In this document: piece after piece, positions 7,586 to 16,900 of the stretch
Numbering within the stretch: the stretch's first letter is position 1
Layout: each line of letters opens with the position of its first letter
DNA from: Polluticaenibacter yanchengensis
GTDB lineage: Bacteria > Bacteroidota > Bacteroidia > Chitinophagales > Chitinophagaceae
Length of the DNA stretch: 64,000 bases
NCBI GenBank assembly: GCA_027854065.1
Contig: JAQGEF010000005.1
Location: forward strand, 62,001-126,000
Reading direction: 5' to 3'
The notes under the pieces: generated by a model
What the model saw: the letters and a program-made list of their open reading frames with translations, nothing else
Told to the model about the DNA's origin: nothing
Databases searched by the model: none
Made by a program: the position numbers and the translations under genes

Positions 7586-10087
7586 ATGACGACATTAAAC
7601 AATAACGAATCTGAGATTTTGAACAGTGTGTACAATGGCGATGAACATTGGCAGACTTTCTTTAATTCGTTTAAATCAATTGCCGGCGATATTGAATTTA
7701 AACAGCAGGAATTGAATCGTTTGCTGAAAGAAAACGGTGTGACTTTTAATATTTATGATGATCCGGAAGGTGTTTCACGTAACTGGAGATTGGATGTTAT
7801 TCCATTATTGGTGGATGCTAAAAAATGGCAGTTCCTGGAAAGTGGATTGAAACAGCGCGCAACGCTTCTGAACCTGATTTTGAAAGACATTTATGGTGAA
7901 AGAAAATTACTGAAAGATAATATAATCCCTGCCGAATTATTGTATAACCACCCGGGTTTTATTCGGGAATGTGATGGTGTGATGATTCGTCGTGAACACA
8001 GCCTTGTCATTTATTCTGCAAATATGGCCCGTAGTAAGGATGGGAGGTATTGGATTGTAAATGACCGGACACAATCTCCTTCGGGCTACGGCTATGCCTT
8101 GGAAAACAGGCTGGCTTTTGCAAGAGGCATCCCGGAGTTGTTTAATGATATAAAAGTGCGCTGGTTGTCTCCGTTTTTTGAAAATCTGGAAAGTGGATTG
8201 AATAGTATTAGTAAAACCAATAAGGTTAACCCAAAGATTGTAATACTGACTCCGGGACCCGGGCATGAGAGCTTTTTTGAGCATAGCTACCTGGCTTCTT
8301 ATCTCGGCTTTACTTTGGTTCAAGGTAAAGATTTGGTGGTAAAAGATGATTATGTCTGGCTAAAGACGATGAACGGTTTGGAAAGGGTGGATGTGATACT
8401 GAGAAGGGTGAATGATTTGTATTGTGATCCGCTGGAGCTGAAACAAGATTCTGAACTAGGTGTACCGGGTTTGTTAAACGTAGTGCGTTGTGGTAATGTT
8501 TCGCTGGCAAACCCAATAGGGTCAAGTGTTTTAGAGAGCCCCGGCCTAATGCCTTTTTTAGGAAATGCTTGTAAATATTTGTTAGGTGAAGATTTAATAT
8601 TACCGAATATAGCTACCTGGTGGTGTGGACATATTTCTGAAAAAGAGTACGTATTTAATAATATTGAAAACCTGGTGATCAAACGGACTCATAGGGAAGG
8701 TGGTAAAATTTCAACATTTGACGGCAGTGCTTTAAGCGACATTGATAAGCAAAGCCTAATAGATCAAATTAATTTAGAGCCTTATTGTTATGTGGGACAG
8801 GAGAAGATTGATTTTGAGGAAAATCCTTCCTACGAGAATGGCATTGTTAAAAATAAACATTCAATATTCAGATCCTTTTTAGTCGCTAACAAAGGTGAGT
8901 ATCATATTATGAATGGTGCATTGGCCCTGACTAATGCGAATGATGATACTTTTTTAATTAAAAATCAAACCAGTGGTATCAGTAAGGATGTGTGGATAAT
9001 GGGGCAGGAGCCGGATGTGCAACGGGAGCGTAAAACATTGCTGGGATTTAAGTACCGGGTAAATGCTTTGCCTAGTCATACAGCAGAGAACCTGTTTTGG
9101 GTTGGCAGATATACGGAGCGGTATTTGAGCCTCGCGCGTTTTTTACAGGTGGTGATGCAAACTAAAGCAGAGGGTAACCAGCTGACTCATTTTTCTTATA
9201 AAAAGGCTGAGAGGACTCTATTACAGGCACTTACACACTATAGCTTTACTTATCCCGGTTTTTTAACAGAAAATGGCTATGACATGTTAGAAAATCCGTG
9301 GCCCGAACTAAGGTCATTGCTGTTAGATAATACCAGATCCGGCACTTTGTACTATAATTTCAATTTGCTGAAAAATTCCATATATTCTGTTCGCGATCAT
9401 TGGAGTAACCATACCTGGCGTGTCTTGAACAATATGCAGGCCATATGGGAAGAGCTGAATTTAGGACAGGAAAAATCTGTACAGCATTATATTCATGGTC
9501 TTGATGGCCTGATTACAGGATGTGTTGCATTTATCGGGTTAAACAGGGAAAGCATTTCACGCGATCAGGGCTGGACAATGTTAGATATGGGCAGGAAAAT
9601 AGAACAATGTTTATTGCTCATAAATATGATTCGTGGCTTGCTTATTTTTAAGCATAATGACGACGTCGAAGCGTTGTTACTGCAATCTTTCCTGGAAAGC
9701 AACGAGAACCTGATGAACTATCGTTATAAGTATAAGGCTCCGTTGGAAATGTCGCTGGTACTTGACCTGATGCTTTTCGATGCTAATAATCCCCGCTCGC
9801 TTTTTCACCAGGTAGAGCGTATCAAATATTATGCTGAATCACTAAATGATATCCAACAGGCGGGTCCTAATATTACACCAGAACATGAAAAAATCGCATT
9901 CGAACTGTATGCGCATTTCAAACTGGGTAATGTATTGGAACTGGCCATTGCAGATAATGATACTTTAATCTATAAAAAGCTGGACGATTTTTTAAGTGAA
10001 GTTTACGGATTGCTAAATAAACTAATTACAGTTGTTAGCAAAACGTATTTTAAACATTTGCAAACTACACAAATGGTGGCGAAGTAG
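7586..10087 (+). CDS. Fused circularly permuted ATP-grasp / alpha-E domain protein
   Basis: An 833-residue soluble protein. Residues about 60-480 look like the circularly permuted type 2 ATP-grasp region (DUF404/DUF407), with GVMIRREHSLVIYSANMARSKDG-like segments, VKRTHREGG and an FEENPSYENG region. Residues about 500-825 are the all-helical alpha-E domain (DUF403), beginning at LPSHTAENLFWVGRYTERYL. These two proteins are usually separate neighbours encoded with a transglutaminase-like peptidase, and are proposed to form a ligase/peptidase system for peptide-like products. Here they are one chain, and no transglutaminase gene lies beside them. The stop codon is followed after 9 nt by a repeat element. 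Substrate unknown. Confidence 0.85.
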   Translation: MTTLNNNESEILNSVYNGDEHWQTFFNSFKSIAGDIEFKQQELNRLLKENGVTFNIYDDPEGVSRNWRLDVIPLLVDAKKWQFLESGLKQRATLLNLILKDIYGERKLLKDNIIPAELLYNHPGFIRECDGVMIRREHSLVIYSANMARSKDGRYWIVNDRTQSPSGYGYALENRLAFARGIPELFNDIKVRWLSPFFENLESGLNSISKTNKVNPKIVILTPGPGHESFFEHSYLASYLGFTLVQGKDLVVKDDYVWLKTMNGLERVDVILRRVNDLYCDPLELKQDSELGVPGLLNVVRCGNVSLANPIGSSVLESPGLMPFLGNACKYLLGEDLILPNIATWWCGHISEKEYVFNNIENLVIKRTHREGGKISTFDGSALSDIDKQSLIDQINLEPYCYVGQEKIDFEENPSYENGIVKNKHSIFRSFLVANKGEYHIMNGALALTNANDDTFLIKNQTSGISKDVWIMGQEPDVQRERKTLLGFKYRVNALPSHTAENLFWVGRYTERYLSLARFLQVVMQTKAEGNQLTHFSYKKAERTLLQALTHYSFTYPGFLTENGYDMLENPWPELRSLLLDNTRSGTLYYNFNLLKNSIYSVRDHWSNHTWRVLNNMQAIWEELNLGQEKSVQHYIHGLDGLITGCVAFIGLNRESISRDQGWTMLDMGRKIEQCLLLINMIRGLLIFKHNDDVEALLLQSFLESNENLMNYRYKYKAPLEMSLVLDLMLFDANNPRSLFHQVERIKYYAESLNDIQQAGPNITPEHEKIAFELYAHFKLGNVLELAIADNDTLIYKKLDDFLSEVYGLLNKLITVVSKTYFKHLQTTQMVAK

Positions 10088-10096
10088 TTTTTATTT

Positions 10097-10205
10097 GGGG
10101 CTGGCAACTTGTATAAATCCTATTGAACATCAGTCCCGGCTACTCTGGGCTCGCTATCGCTCGGTGCTCCTGCGTCGCACCACGCCCGACGTATCCGGCA
10201 GCCCT
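10097..10205 (+). repeat. GGGGCTG...CCGGCAGCCC intergenic element, copy C
   Basis: A GC-rich block of about 107 nt in otherwise AT-rich DNA, starting 9 nt after the ATP-grasp/alpha-E stop codon. It begins GGGGCTGGCAACTTG, contains CCCGGCTACTCTGGGCTCGC, a hairpin GGTGC...GCACC, and ends TATCCGGCAGCCC. It aligns end to end with the reverse complement of 29729-29833. The head follows TTTTTATTT, the same T-rich lead seen at other copies. A short frame (10032-10220) runs through it but is not a credible gene. Confidence 0.75.
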
Positions 10206-10249
10206 GGAAGGATAGAATAAATATTGATCTTGGTTGAAATATAAGTAAT

Positions 10250-11431
10250 ATGACAGAATATATTAAGGGTAAAATCATAATGAAACTGGAACAAATTATT
10301 GTTTTCCCCTTTATAATTATCGGTTATTTGGCAGGTTATCTTTTAAAAAATAATTTTAAGAATAAGCGTATCTTATTTTTATTGAGAAATGCTGATATAG
10401 GAGGCTCAACACTTTTGCATGCAGATATTGTAAAGGTCTTGAAAGGTGAGAAACCGGTTTTAGTCTTTACTAAAAAAGCTGCCAACAATAACTTTTTGGA
10501 TAGGTTTATCAATTCTGGTGTATCGATGTATGATATTAGTAAATGGGTAGATGTTAAGGTACTACATTTTCTGAATATCATTTACCGGGGTATCCTGGCC
10601 AATCATATCAATAATTCCAGTTTGGAAAAAGTAATAGGTGCTGAGTGTCTGTATTTTTACAAATTGCTGCCATACTTAAGACAAAATCTTTTACGAGCAG
10701 ATATTACTCATGTGAACCAATGGCAGCATTATACCATAAGATTTTTAAATTATATAGATCTTCGCATTTATTCATCTGTAGGTATAAAGAAAGATGCAGT
10801 GGAACAATATAAAGCTTCGGGTATAAGTGAAATGTTTATGAACAAGCTGAAGTTTATTGAATACAAAACGGATATTTTGGAATATTCAGAACCTAATAAT
10901 GAGAAACTGGAAGTGATTTTTATTGGTAGAGCTTCTGAACAAAAACGAGTACATTTAATTGGAAGGATTGCAGAAGGTGCTTTTAAACAAAAGTTGAATT
11001 TGCATGTTTCATTTATTGGTGATGTCAGCAATATTTTACCAATTGCTGATTTTCCATATTGTACATTTTATGGAAATGTGACCGATAAGAAAAAGTTGCA
11101 AAATTTAGAGCGGAATAGTGATGTACTACTTTTAACCTCTCGATTCGAAGGCTTACCATTGGTAGTGATGGAAATGATGGCTTTGGGAAGAGTAGTGGTA
11201 TCAACTGCGGTAAGTAGCATCCCGGATTATATTGAAGACAATATAACAGGAAGACTCATCTGGTCAAATAGTGAGACCGAAATTGTGGAGGAGGGCATTA
11301 ATATTTTAAAAGACTTATCTGAAAGGTATGATGTTGTAAAATCCATAGGCATAAATGCCAGGACATTTGCCAAAGAAAGATTTCATCCTGAGAAATTTAT
11401 GGATGAAATAATGAAGAATTTAGGGGCATGA
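10250..11431 (+). CDS. Family 4 glycosyltransferase
   Basis: A 393-residue GT-B fold glycosyltransferase. The C-terminal half has the GT4 hallmarks: VIFIGRASEQKRVHLI (about 223-238), then FEGLPLVVMEMMALGRVVVST, the E-x7-E nucleotide-sugar motif. The N-terminal half is divergent, with a hydrophobic start that may touch the membrane. Two starts are possible, ATG 10250 and ATG 10280; the latter has AAGGG upstream and begins MKLEQIIVFPF, so it may be the real one. It faces the GT2 gene tail to tail with only 4 nt between stops. It belongs to the AT-rich glycan region to its right. Sugar specificity cannot be read. Confidence 0.85.
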   Translation: MTEYIKGKIIMKLEQIIVFPFIIIGYLAGYLLKNNFKNKRILFLLRNADIGGSTLLHADIVKVLKGEKPVLVFTKKAANNNFLDRFINSGVSMYDISKWVDVKVLHFLNIIYRGILANHINNSSLEKVIGAECLYFYKLLPYLRQNLLRADITHVNQWQHYTIRFLNYIDLRIYSSVGIKKDAVEQYKASGISEMFMNKLKFIEYKTDILEYSEPNNEKLEVIFIGRASEQKRVHLIGRIAEGAFKQKLNLHVSFIGDVSNILPIADFPYCTFYGNVTDKKKLQNLERNSDVLLLTSRFEGLPLVVMEMMALGRVVVSTAVSSIPDYIEDNITGRLIWSNSETEIVEEGINILKDLSERYDVVKSIGINARTFAKERFHPEKFMDEIMKNLGA

Positions 11432-11435
11432 ACCT

Positions 11436-12335
11436 TTATTTGATGATAATATTCTTAATACTAACAATTACAAGCCTATTGTATAAAAATTGTTTGGGGG
11501 ATAAACGAAATGCCGTTAGCCAATATTTTAAGCTGATTTTTTTAGTTCTTTTATCGTTTGAATAAAGGTAACTAACAAATAAAAATGCATTCGATAAAAT
11601 AGTGTTTTTATTTGTTAGGATACTTTTATATTCTTGGCTTAATAAATTTATATGTAATTTAAATTCGTTAAATGCAGTTTCTGTTTTATTAATATTAACA
11701 GTATTAGTACTTCTGTTTCTATGATGAACCACTAAACTAGTAATAGTTTTATCTACATAAAATTGATAGTTAGCAGCTATTTGAAGCCAAAGAAAATAAT
11801 CTTCAAGTAGAGTAAATGTTTTACTCATCGTAAATCTGAAGTTTAGGGCTAATTTCTTTTCAAGAAAAACACCGTTACAACTTAAAGGATTGTGTTTAAA
11901 TAATTCTTCATTTGCTGTATCTCCTTTTATAATTGGCATTTTTGCTATTGTGTTCAGTTCTGTGTTTACAACCTTATAACCTAAATGTAAAACTTGTGCA
12001 TTGTTTTCTTTGCTAAAAAATTTAAAAGCGGTTTCAAGGTGATTTTCTAATGCAAAATCATCACTGTCAAAGTAGTTTATATACCTGCCTTCGGCTCTGT
12101 CGAGTCCATAATTTCTAGCAATGCATCTTTCTTCATTTTTCTTTCTGAATATTTTCAGATTGCTAATATTTAAATTGCTTATTACTTCGAATGTATTGTC
12201 TGTACTGCCGTCATCAACTATAATAATTTCAAAATCTTTGAATGTTTGTTTTTGAAAGCTTTCAATGGTTTTAATCAAAAAATCAATTCTGTTGTAAGTT
12301 GGTATGATAATAGAGAAATATGGTGTGGTTTGCAT
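11436..12335 (-). CDS. Family 2 glycosyltransferase
   Basis: A 299-residue GT-A glycosyltransferase starting at ATG 12335 (MQTTPYFSIIIPTYNR). The frame runs further upstream to 12479, but that extension is Lys/Phe-rich low complexity and would overlap the divergent GT4 gene, so the inner start is better. Motifs: IIIPTYNR (9-16), IIVDDGSTDNT (38-48) and the metal-binding FDSDDF (89-94). It carries no transmembrane helix at the end, so it probably acts at the inner face of the membrane on an undecaprenyl-linked glycan (inference). It points opposite to both flanking GT4 genes, unusual for a single-operon glycan locus. Confidence 0.88.
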   Translation of the reverse strand: MQTTPYFSIIIPTYNRIDFLIKTIESFQKQTFKDFEIIIVDDGSTDNTFEVISNLNISNLKIFRKKNEERCIARNYGLDRAEGRYINYFDSDDFALENHLETAFKFFSKENNAQVLHLGYKVVNTELNTIAKMPIIKGDTANEELFKHNPLSCNGVFLEKKLALNFRFTMSKTFTLLEDYFLWLQIAANYQFYVDKTITSLVVHHRNRSTNTVNINKTETAFNEFKLHINLLSQEYKSILTNKNTILSNAFLFVSYLYSNDKRTKKISLKYWLTAFRLSPKQFLYNRLVIVSIKNIIIK

Positions 12336-12409
12336 CTTGATTTTTAAATAAACTTCTTTATTCAAAAATGAACTAAGTTTTCTTAAAAAAAAATTATTTT
12401 TGGAGAATA

Positions 12410-12417
12410 TAAATTTG
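12410..12417 (+). promoter_or_regulatory. -7 element 3 nt before the GT4 start codon
   Basis: TAAATTTG is a perfect TAnnTTTG box, and the ATG at 12421 follows after only GAT. If used, the transcript would begin at or next to the A of the start codon. No TTTG is seen at -33, so support is partial. Confidence 0.35.
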
Positions 12418-12420
12418 GAT

Positions 12421-13557
12421 ATGAAAATTGGTTTTGTAAGTGTTATAAAGGAGAACTGGGGTGGTAGTGAGGAAATCATGTATGCAATTGCTAAAGAGGC
12501 ATTGAAAGCAGGTCATGAAGTCTATGTTTCATTGTTTGCTACTGATAAAATTCACGATAAACACAAAGAACTTATTGCATCCGGAGCAAAGTATTCTTTT
12601 AGAAGAGGATATATCGTACCTAATATAAAACCAATTCGCAGGCAGATTACAAAAGTTAAAAACTTTGTTTTGGATGCTATATTTAATCCCTATGCGGATT
12701 TTTTATCTAATAAGTTGGACTTTATCTTTTACAACAATACAGCATATGCCTATATTTTTGATAAAAAGCTTTTTGATGCAATTATTTTAAAATCGATTCC
12801 ATATTCAATCATCACCCAGGGAGCAACAGAATATTACAGACCCTACAGTAATTTGGATATACCTTATATGCAATCTGTACATAGAAATGCTAAACTGAAT
12901 TACTTTCTGTCATCCAATACAAAAACAACATTAGAAAGACAAATTGGAGCTACCATTAATAATTTTAAGTATTTCACAAATCCTGTTAATATCGATAGTT
13001 TGGAATATATTGATATGCCAAAAAATGATACCGTGAATTTTGCAACAGTCGCAATGCTCTTGGTAGTTCAAAAAGGACAGGATATGCTATTTGAAACCTT
13101 ATCTAAACCAGAATGGAAAAACAGGAAATGGGTTCTGAATTTGTATGGAGCAGGGCCAGATGAAGCATTTTTAAAAAACTTATCAAAATATTATAAAATT
13201 GATGAGAAAGTTATCTTTCATGGCAAGGTCAGCAATATTCGGAAAGTTTGGGAAACTAATCACATCTTAGTCATGCCATCAATATTTGAAGGCATGCCTT
13301 TGGCAATGGTTGAAGCAATGATTTGTGGAAGACCAATTATTACGACAGATATCGCAGCTCACTCCGAATGGATTTTTGAAGAAAAAAATGGTTTTTTGGC
13401 CGCGGCGCCGACAGAAAAATATTTTAATAAAGCACTTCAAAAAGCATGGGATTTGAGGGATACTTGGTCAAATCTTGGTAGAGAAGGAAGAAAGATCGCC
13501 TTAAAAAAATTCAATCCGGATGACCCCTATAATATGTTAAAGGAAAATATAGATTGA
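12421..13557 (+). CDS. Family 4 glycosyltransferase
   Basis: A 378-residue GT-B glycosyltransferase beginning at ATG 12421 (MKIGFVSVIKENWGGSEE); a TTG at 12400 is also in frame but less likely. The N-terminal WGGSEE glycine loop is typical of GT4 enzymes. In the C-terminal half are LNLYGAGPDEAFL and FEGMPLAMVEAMICGRPIITT, the E-x7-E motif that binds the nucleotide sugar. It is divergent from the GT2 gene across an 85-nt spacer and is followed by a 385-nt gap. It likely adds one hexose-type sugar to a surface glycan; the exact linkage is not inferable. Confidence 0.88.
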   Translation: MKIGFVSVIKENWGGSEEIMYAIAKEALKAGHEVYVSLFATDKIHDKHKELIASGAKYSFRRGYIVPNIKPIRRQITKVKNFVLDAIFNPYADFLSNKLDFIFYNNTAYAYIFDKKLFDAIILKSIPYSIITQGATEYYRPYSNLDIPYMQSVHRNAKLNYFLSSNTKTTLERQIGATINNFKYFTNPVNIDSLEYIDMPKNDTVNFATVAMLLVVQKGQDMLFETLSKPEWKNRKWVLNLYGAGPDEAFLKNLSKYYKIDEKVIFHGKVSNIRKVWETNHILVMPSIFEGMPLAMVEAMICGRPIITTDIAAHSEWIFEEKNGFLAAAPTEKYFNKALQKAWDLRDTWSNLGREGRKIALKKFNPDDPYNMLKENID

Positions 13558-13942
13558 TTTATATTATTTCTATATAATTATTGTTCAATAAATTCCAAAC
13601 TATTATCTTTGGCTAAAATTAGAGATATTTAATTTTGGCCCAAATCCGTTTGCACTACAATGGCACTTTTGTGTTCAACTGAAATCCTATGAATGATTGT
13701 TTTAAAACTTTGATTTTAAATTCAATTATCAAGGATAAATTTAAAATTGGTTGGATATGCCTGATCTGGGGAGCATCTGAGTTTAGAGTTAACTAAGAAG
13801 GTATATTTGTGAGGCATCTGCTATAATTTTGGCATTTTACTTATCATTCTGAATTATTATGTAATAATGGTCTTAAAAAGATCTGTAGTAATACATATAT
13901 TTTGATTTTTTAAGAATAATATAAAAATCTTTATACTTTGTT
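13558..13942 (+). other. Gene-free AT-rich gap before the giant T9SS protein
   Basis: 385 nt without a credible coding frame. Two TAnnTTTG-like boxes are visible, TATATTTG at 13802-13809 and TAATTTTG at 13824-13831, either of which could drive the long gene downstream, but neither has a well-spaced TTTG. An ATACTTTG lies 2 nt before the ATG at 13943. No hairpin terminator for the GT4 gene was seen. Confidence 0.4.
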
Positions 13943-16900
13943 ATGCGATTATATATATATATATTGTTAAATATCGTATTCTGCATTAATGTAAATGCAA
14001 AAAACGATAATGTATTTAGAAATAAAGAAATTAAAACATCTGAATTTCTGAACCTTGATGTTTCTAATAGTATAGAGGTTAAGAATTTTGATTTTTATGA
14101 AACAGATTTTTATGAAGAAAAATGTACTAGTTTAAATCAATTAATCTATGGTGGCCGTCTAGATGATATTGGATATGAGATATTACCTGATGGTAAAGGT
14201 TTTTTTTATTTAGTTGGTGAAACAAATAGTTTTAGTACTGATGGTACAACAGATTATTTTGTAGTTAAAATAAATAGTAATAAAGAAATTATTTGGGCAA
14301 AAAAATATGGTGGTTCAAATAATGAATACATCAGAACAGCTAAACTTGCTAATGACGGTTCAATTCTTATTGCAGGATATACAAAGTCATTTACATTTAC
14401 TGCTGGAGATATGATAGTTGTAAATATAAGTACTGATGGTAATATGCTGTGGTCGAGAGTTTTTGGCATTAATTCTTCATATCCGGATGCTGCAAATGAA
14501 ATAATACAATTAAATAACGGTGATTATGTTATAGTGGGTGATTTAAATGAGCTTGGAGGATTTTGTGATCCTGTAATGATTTATCTAAATAAGGACTTGA
14601 GTTTTAAATGGGTTAAGCGTTTTGATTCAGGCACTGGAGAAGATAGTTATGGGATTATTGAAATAGGTGAACATTTGTATATGAGTAGTGATGTTCAGTT
14701 TTTGTCTGGAATACATTATGGATTAGTTATATCTAAATTTGTAACCTTGACTGGTCAGCATCTTGAATCCTATAAATATACTTCTACAGGTATGGGGCTT
14801 TTCAGGCCCAATATAAGGAAAGATAAAAAAGATGGTTTTTGGATCTATGGTCATTTCATAGTTGGTGGAACGTATACAACCATGAATCCGTTGATTATAA
14901 AATTGAATGATAAACTTGAAATCATTAAAACATATAAGCTGGTTACTAAAGAAAATTTAAACTTTAATTTTACCGGTTTCGCATTTGATGAAGAAGATAA
15001 TTTTTATTTTACTGCCTCAGAAAATGCTGCAGGTGGCAATGGTTATATTTTTAAATCAAACATTGAAGGTAATCTTTTATGGAAAAATAAGCTTAAGTCA
15101 ACTAACAGATCTTATTTAACTGGATTAAGTTTTTACGATAATAAGATATATGCTATAGGTAGTATTTCAAATGGCAATAGAGGGCAAGATATATTTATGT
15201 CTGACATTGATATCACCACTCCAGATGCAATAGGATGCAGCCTGGAAAAAGCTGATGGTATTTTACTATCTGAAAATTTACAAAGGTTTGAATTTAATTA
15301 TACTATCAATAATTTTAACCTTCCTTTGCGAACCCATGCTTTGGCGCAAGAGAATATAATATTAAATACAACAGAACTTTGTCGTATTGATACTTGTATT
15401 AAAATACCGATTATTAAACCAAAAGTTGATATTCCCGATACTGTTTGTGTAAATGAGGTATTTAATTTAAAACATGATGTAAATCCCAAATATGCACAAT
15501 GGCAGTTTTGTAATCAGGTGAATACACTTAATAATGCAAGAACTTCTAATAGCATTAATGTGATACATCCAATAAGAAAAGGTAAAACAATTTTTTACAA
15601 TAATAAAAAGTATGCTTTCTATATTTCTAATAATCAATTATATAGATTAGATTACGGCAGTAGTTTAGATAATATTCCAGTTGAGAAATTAATATTTACT
15701 TCTACTGGCTCTTCAATATTTCAAAATTTTGAATTTATAAGGGAAGAAGATAATTGGTATTTTTTTCTAACGGGAAAATCTATATCAGGAGAGGGACAAA
15801 CTGTAATAGTTAAATTGCCGTTGCTCGATAATTTGGGAATTGAATCACAAGTATTTAATAATGGACTTAATTCGACAATAAATAATATTACCCTTTTATA
15901 TGAAGCTGAGAATAAAATAGCAATTTTAAATGATGATACCAGGAATTCATTTTTAAAAGTAAATTTTGGGGCAGACTGGTTAAGTACCACGACTATTACT
16001 ACTAGTCAAATTACAAAACCTACTGGTTTTGCTAATAATTTAGAGTATCAATTTATAAATTATCAAAGTGAGTTAGTTGCATTTGTTGTAAAGGATAATA
16101 CTTTACATAAGGTAGTTTACGAAGCCGGAAATAAGTTAAAAGGTGATATTGTTTTCAGTAATCCTGAATTGACAGGAGTAAAGAGTACAATAGTATTTAA
16201 AAAATGTGATGAATATTTTTTAGTCATTAGTACAACAGCTGATCAAATAAGAATATTTAAGTTGAATTCAGAGTTCAGCGCATTAACATTGATAAGTAGT
16301 GCCTCTTTACCTAAAGATTATAATCTAGCTGATATTTTCAATTTTGAAAATGGTTCTGCGTTCACCTTGTTTAATCCTGTTGCAAATAGTATAAGGTATT
16401 TAATATCAGAAAACTGTGACGCAAAAACATATACATATGATGTTGTAGATGGATTAGAAAAATTATCATATTCTAAACCAGGTAATTATTATATTAAGTT
16501 ATCGGCAGATGTCTATAATCCAAGATCGGAAAATGTTTGTAAACAAATTGTAGTAATAGGCGCGACAGATTTAGATTTTGTTTATCTACATGATAATTGT
16601 GATGTTAAAAATCTTACATTAAAGTATAATGGCGAGGAGAAAGGCATTATTAAATGGATTTTTAATGATGGTACGACCTCTACTGGTAGTTCGGCAATGA
16701 GGACTTTAGTAGGTAGCTCAGAAATCATTACAATGGAGCTTACTAATCGTTGTCTTTCAAAAATTGAAAAATTTATTACCATACCTGAACCAATAAACAT
16801 ACCCAATCTAACAATAGATACAGTACTTTGTGCTTTAGATACTTTAATAGTTAAGGATGTATTATTCAATGAAAAGTGTTTAAGCAACAATATAATTATT

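Noticed and set aside
10032..10220. A 62-residue plus-strand frame crossing repeat copy C
   Set aside because: It starts inside the ATP-grasp gene in another frame and is made mostly of translated repeat sequence.
12400..12479. Long N-terminal extension (to 12479) of the GT2 gene
   Set aside because: It is Lys/Phe/Ser-rich low complexity and overlaps the divergent GT4 gene; the start at 12335 is consistent with GT2 proteins.
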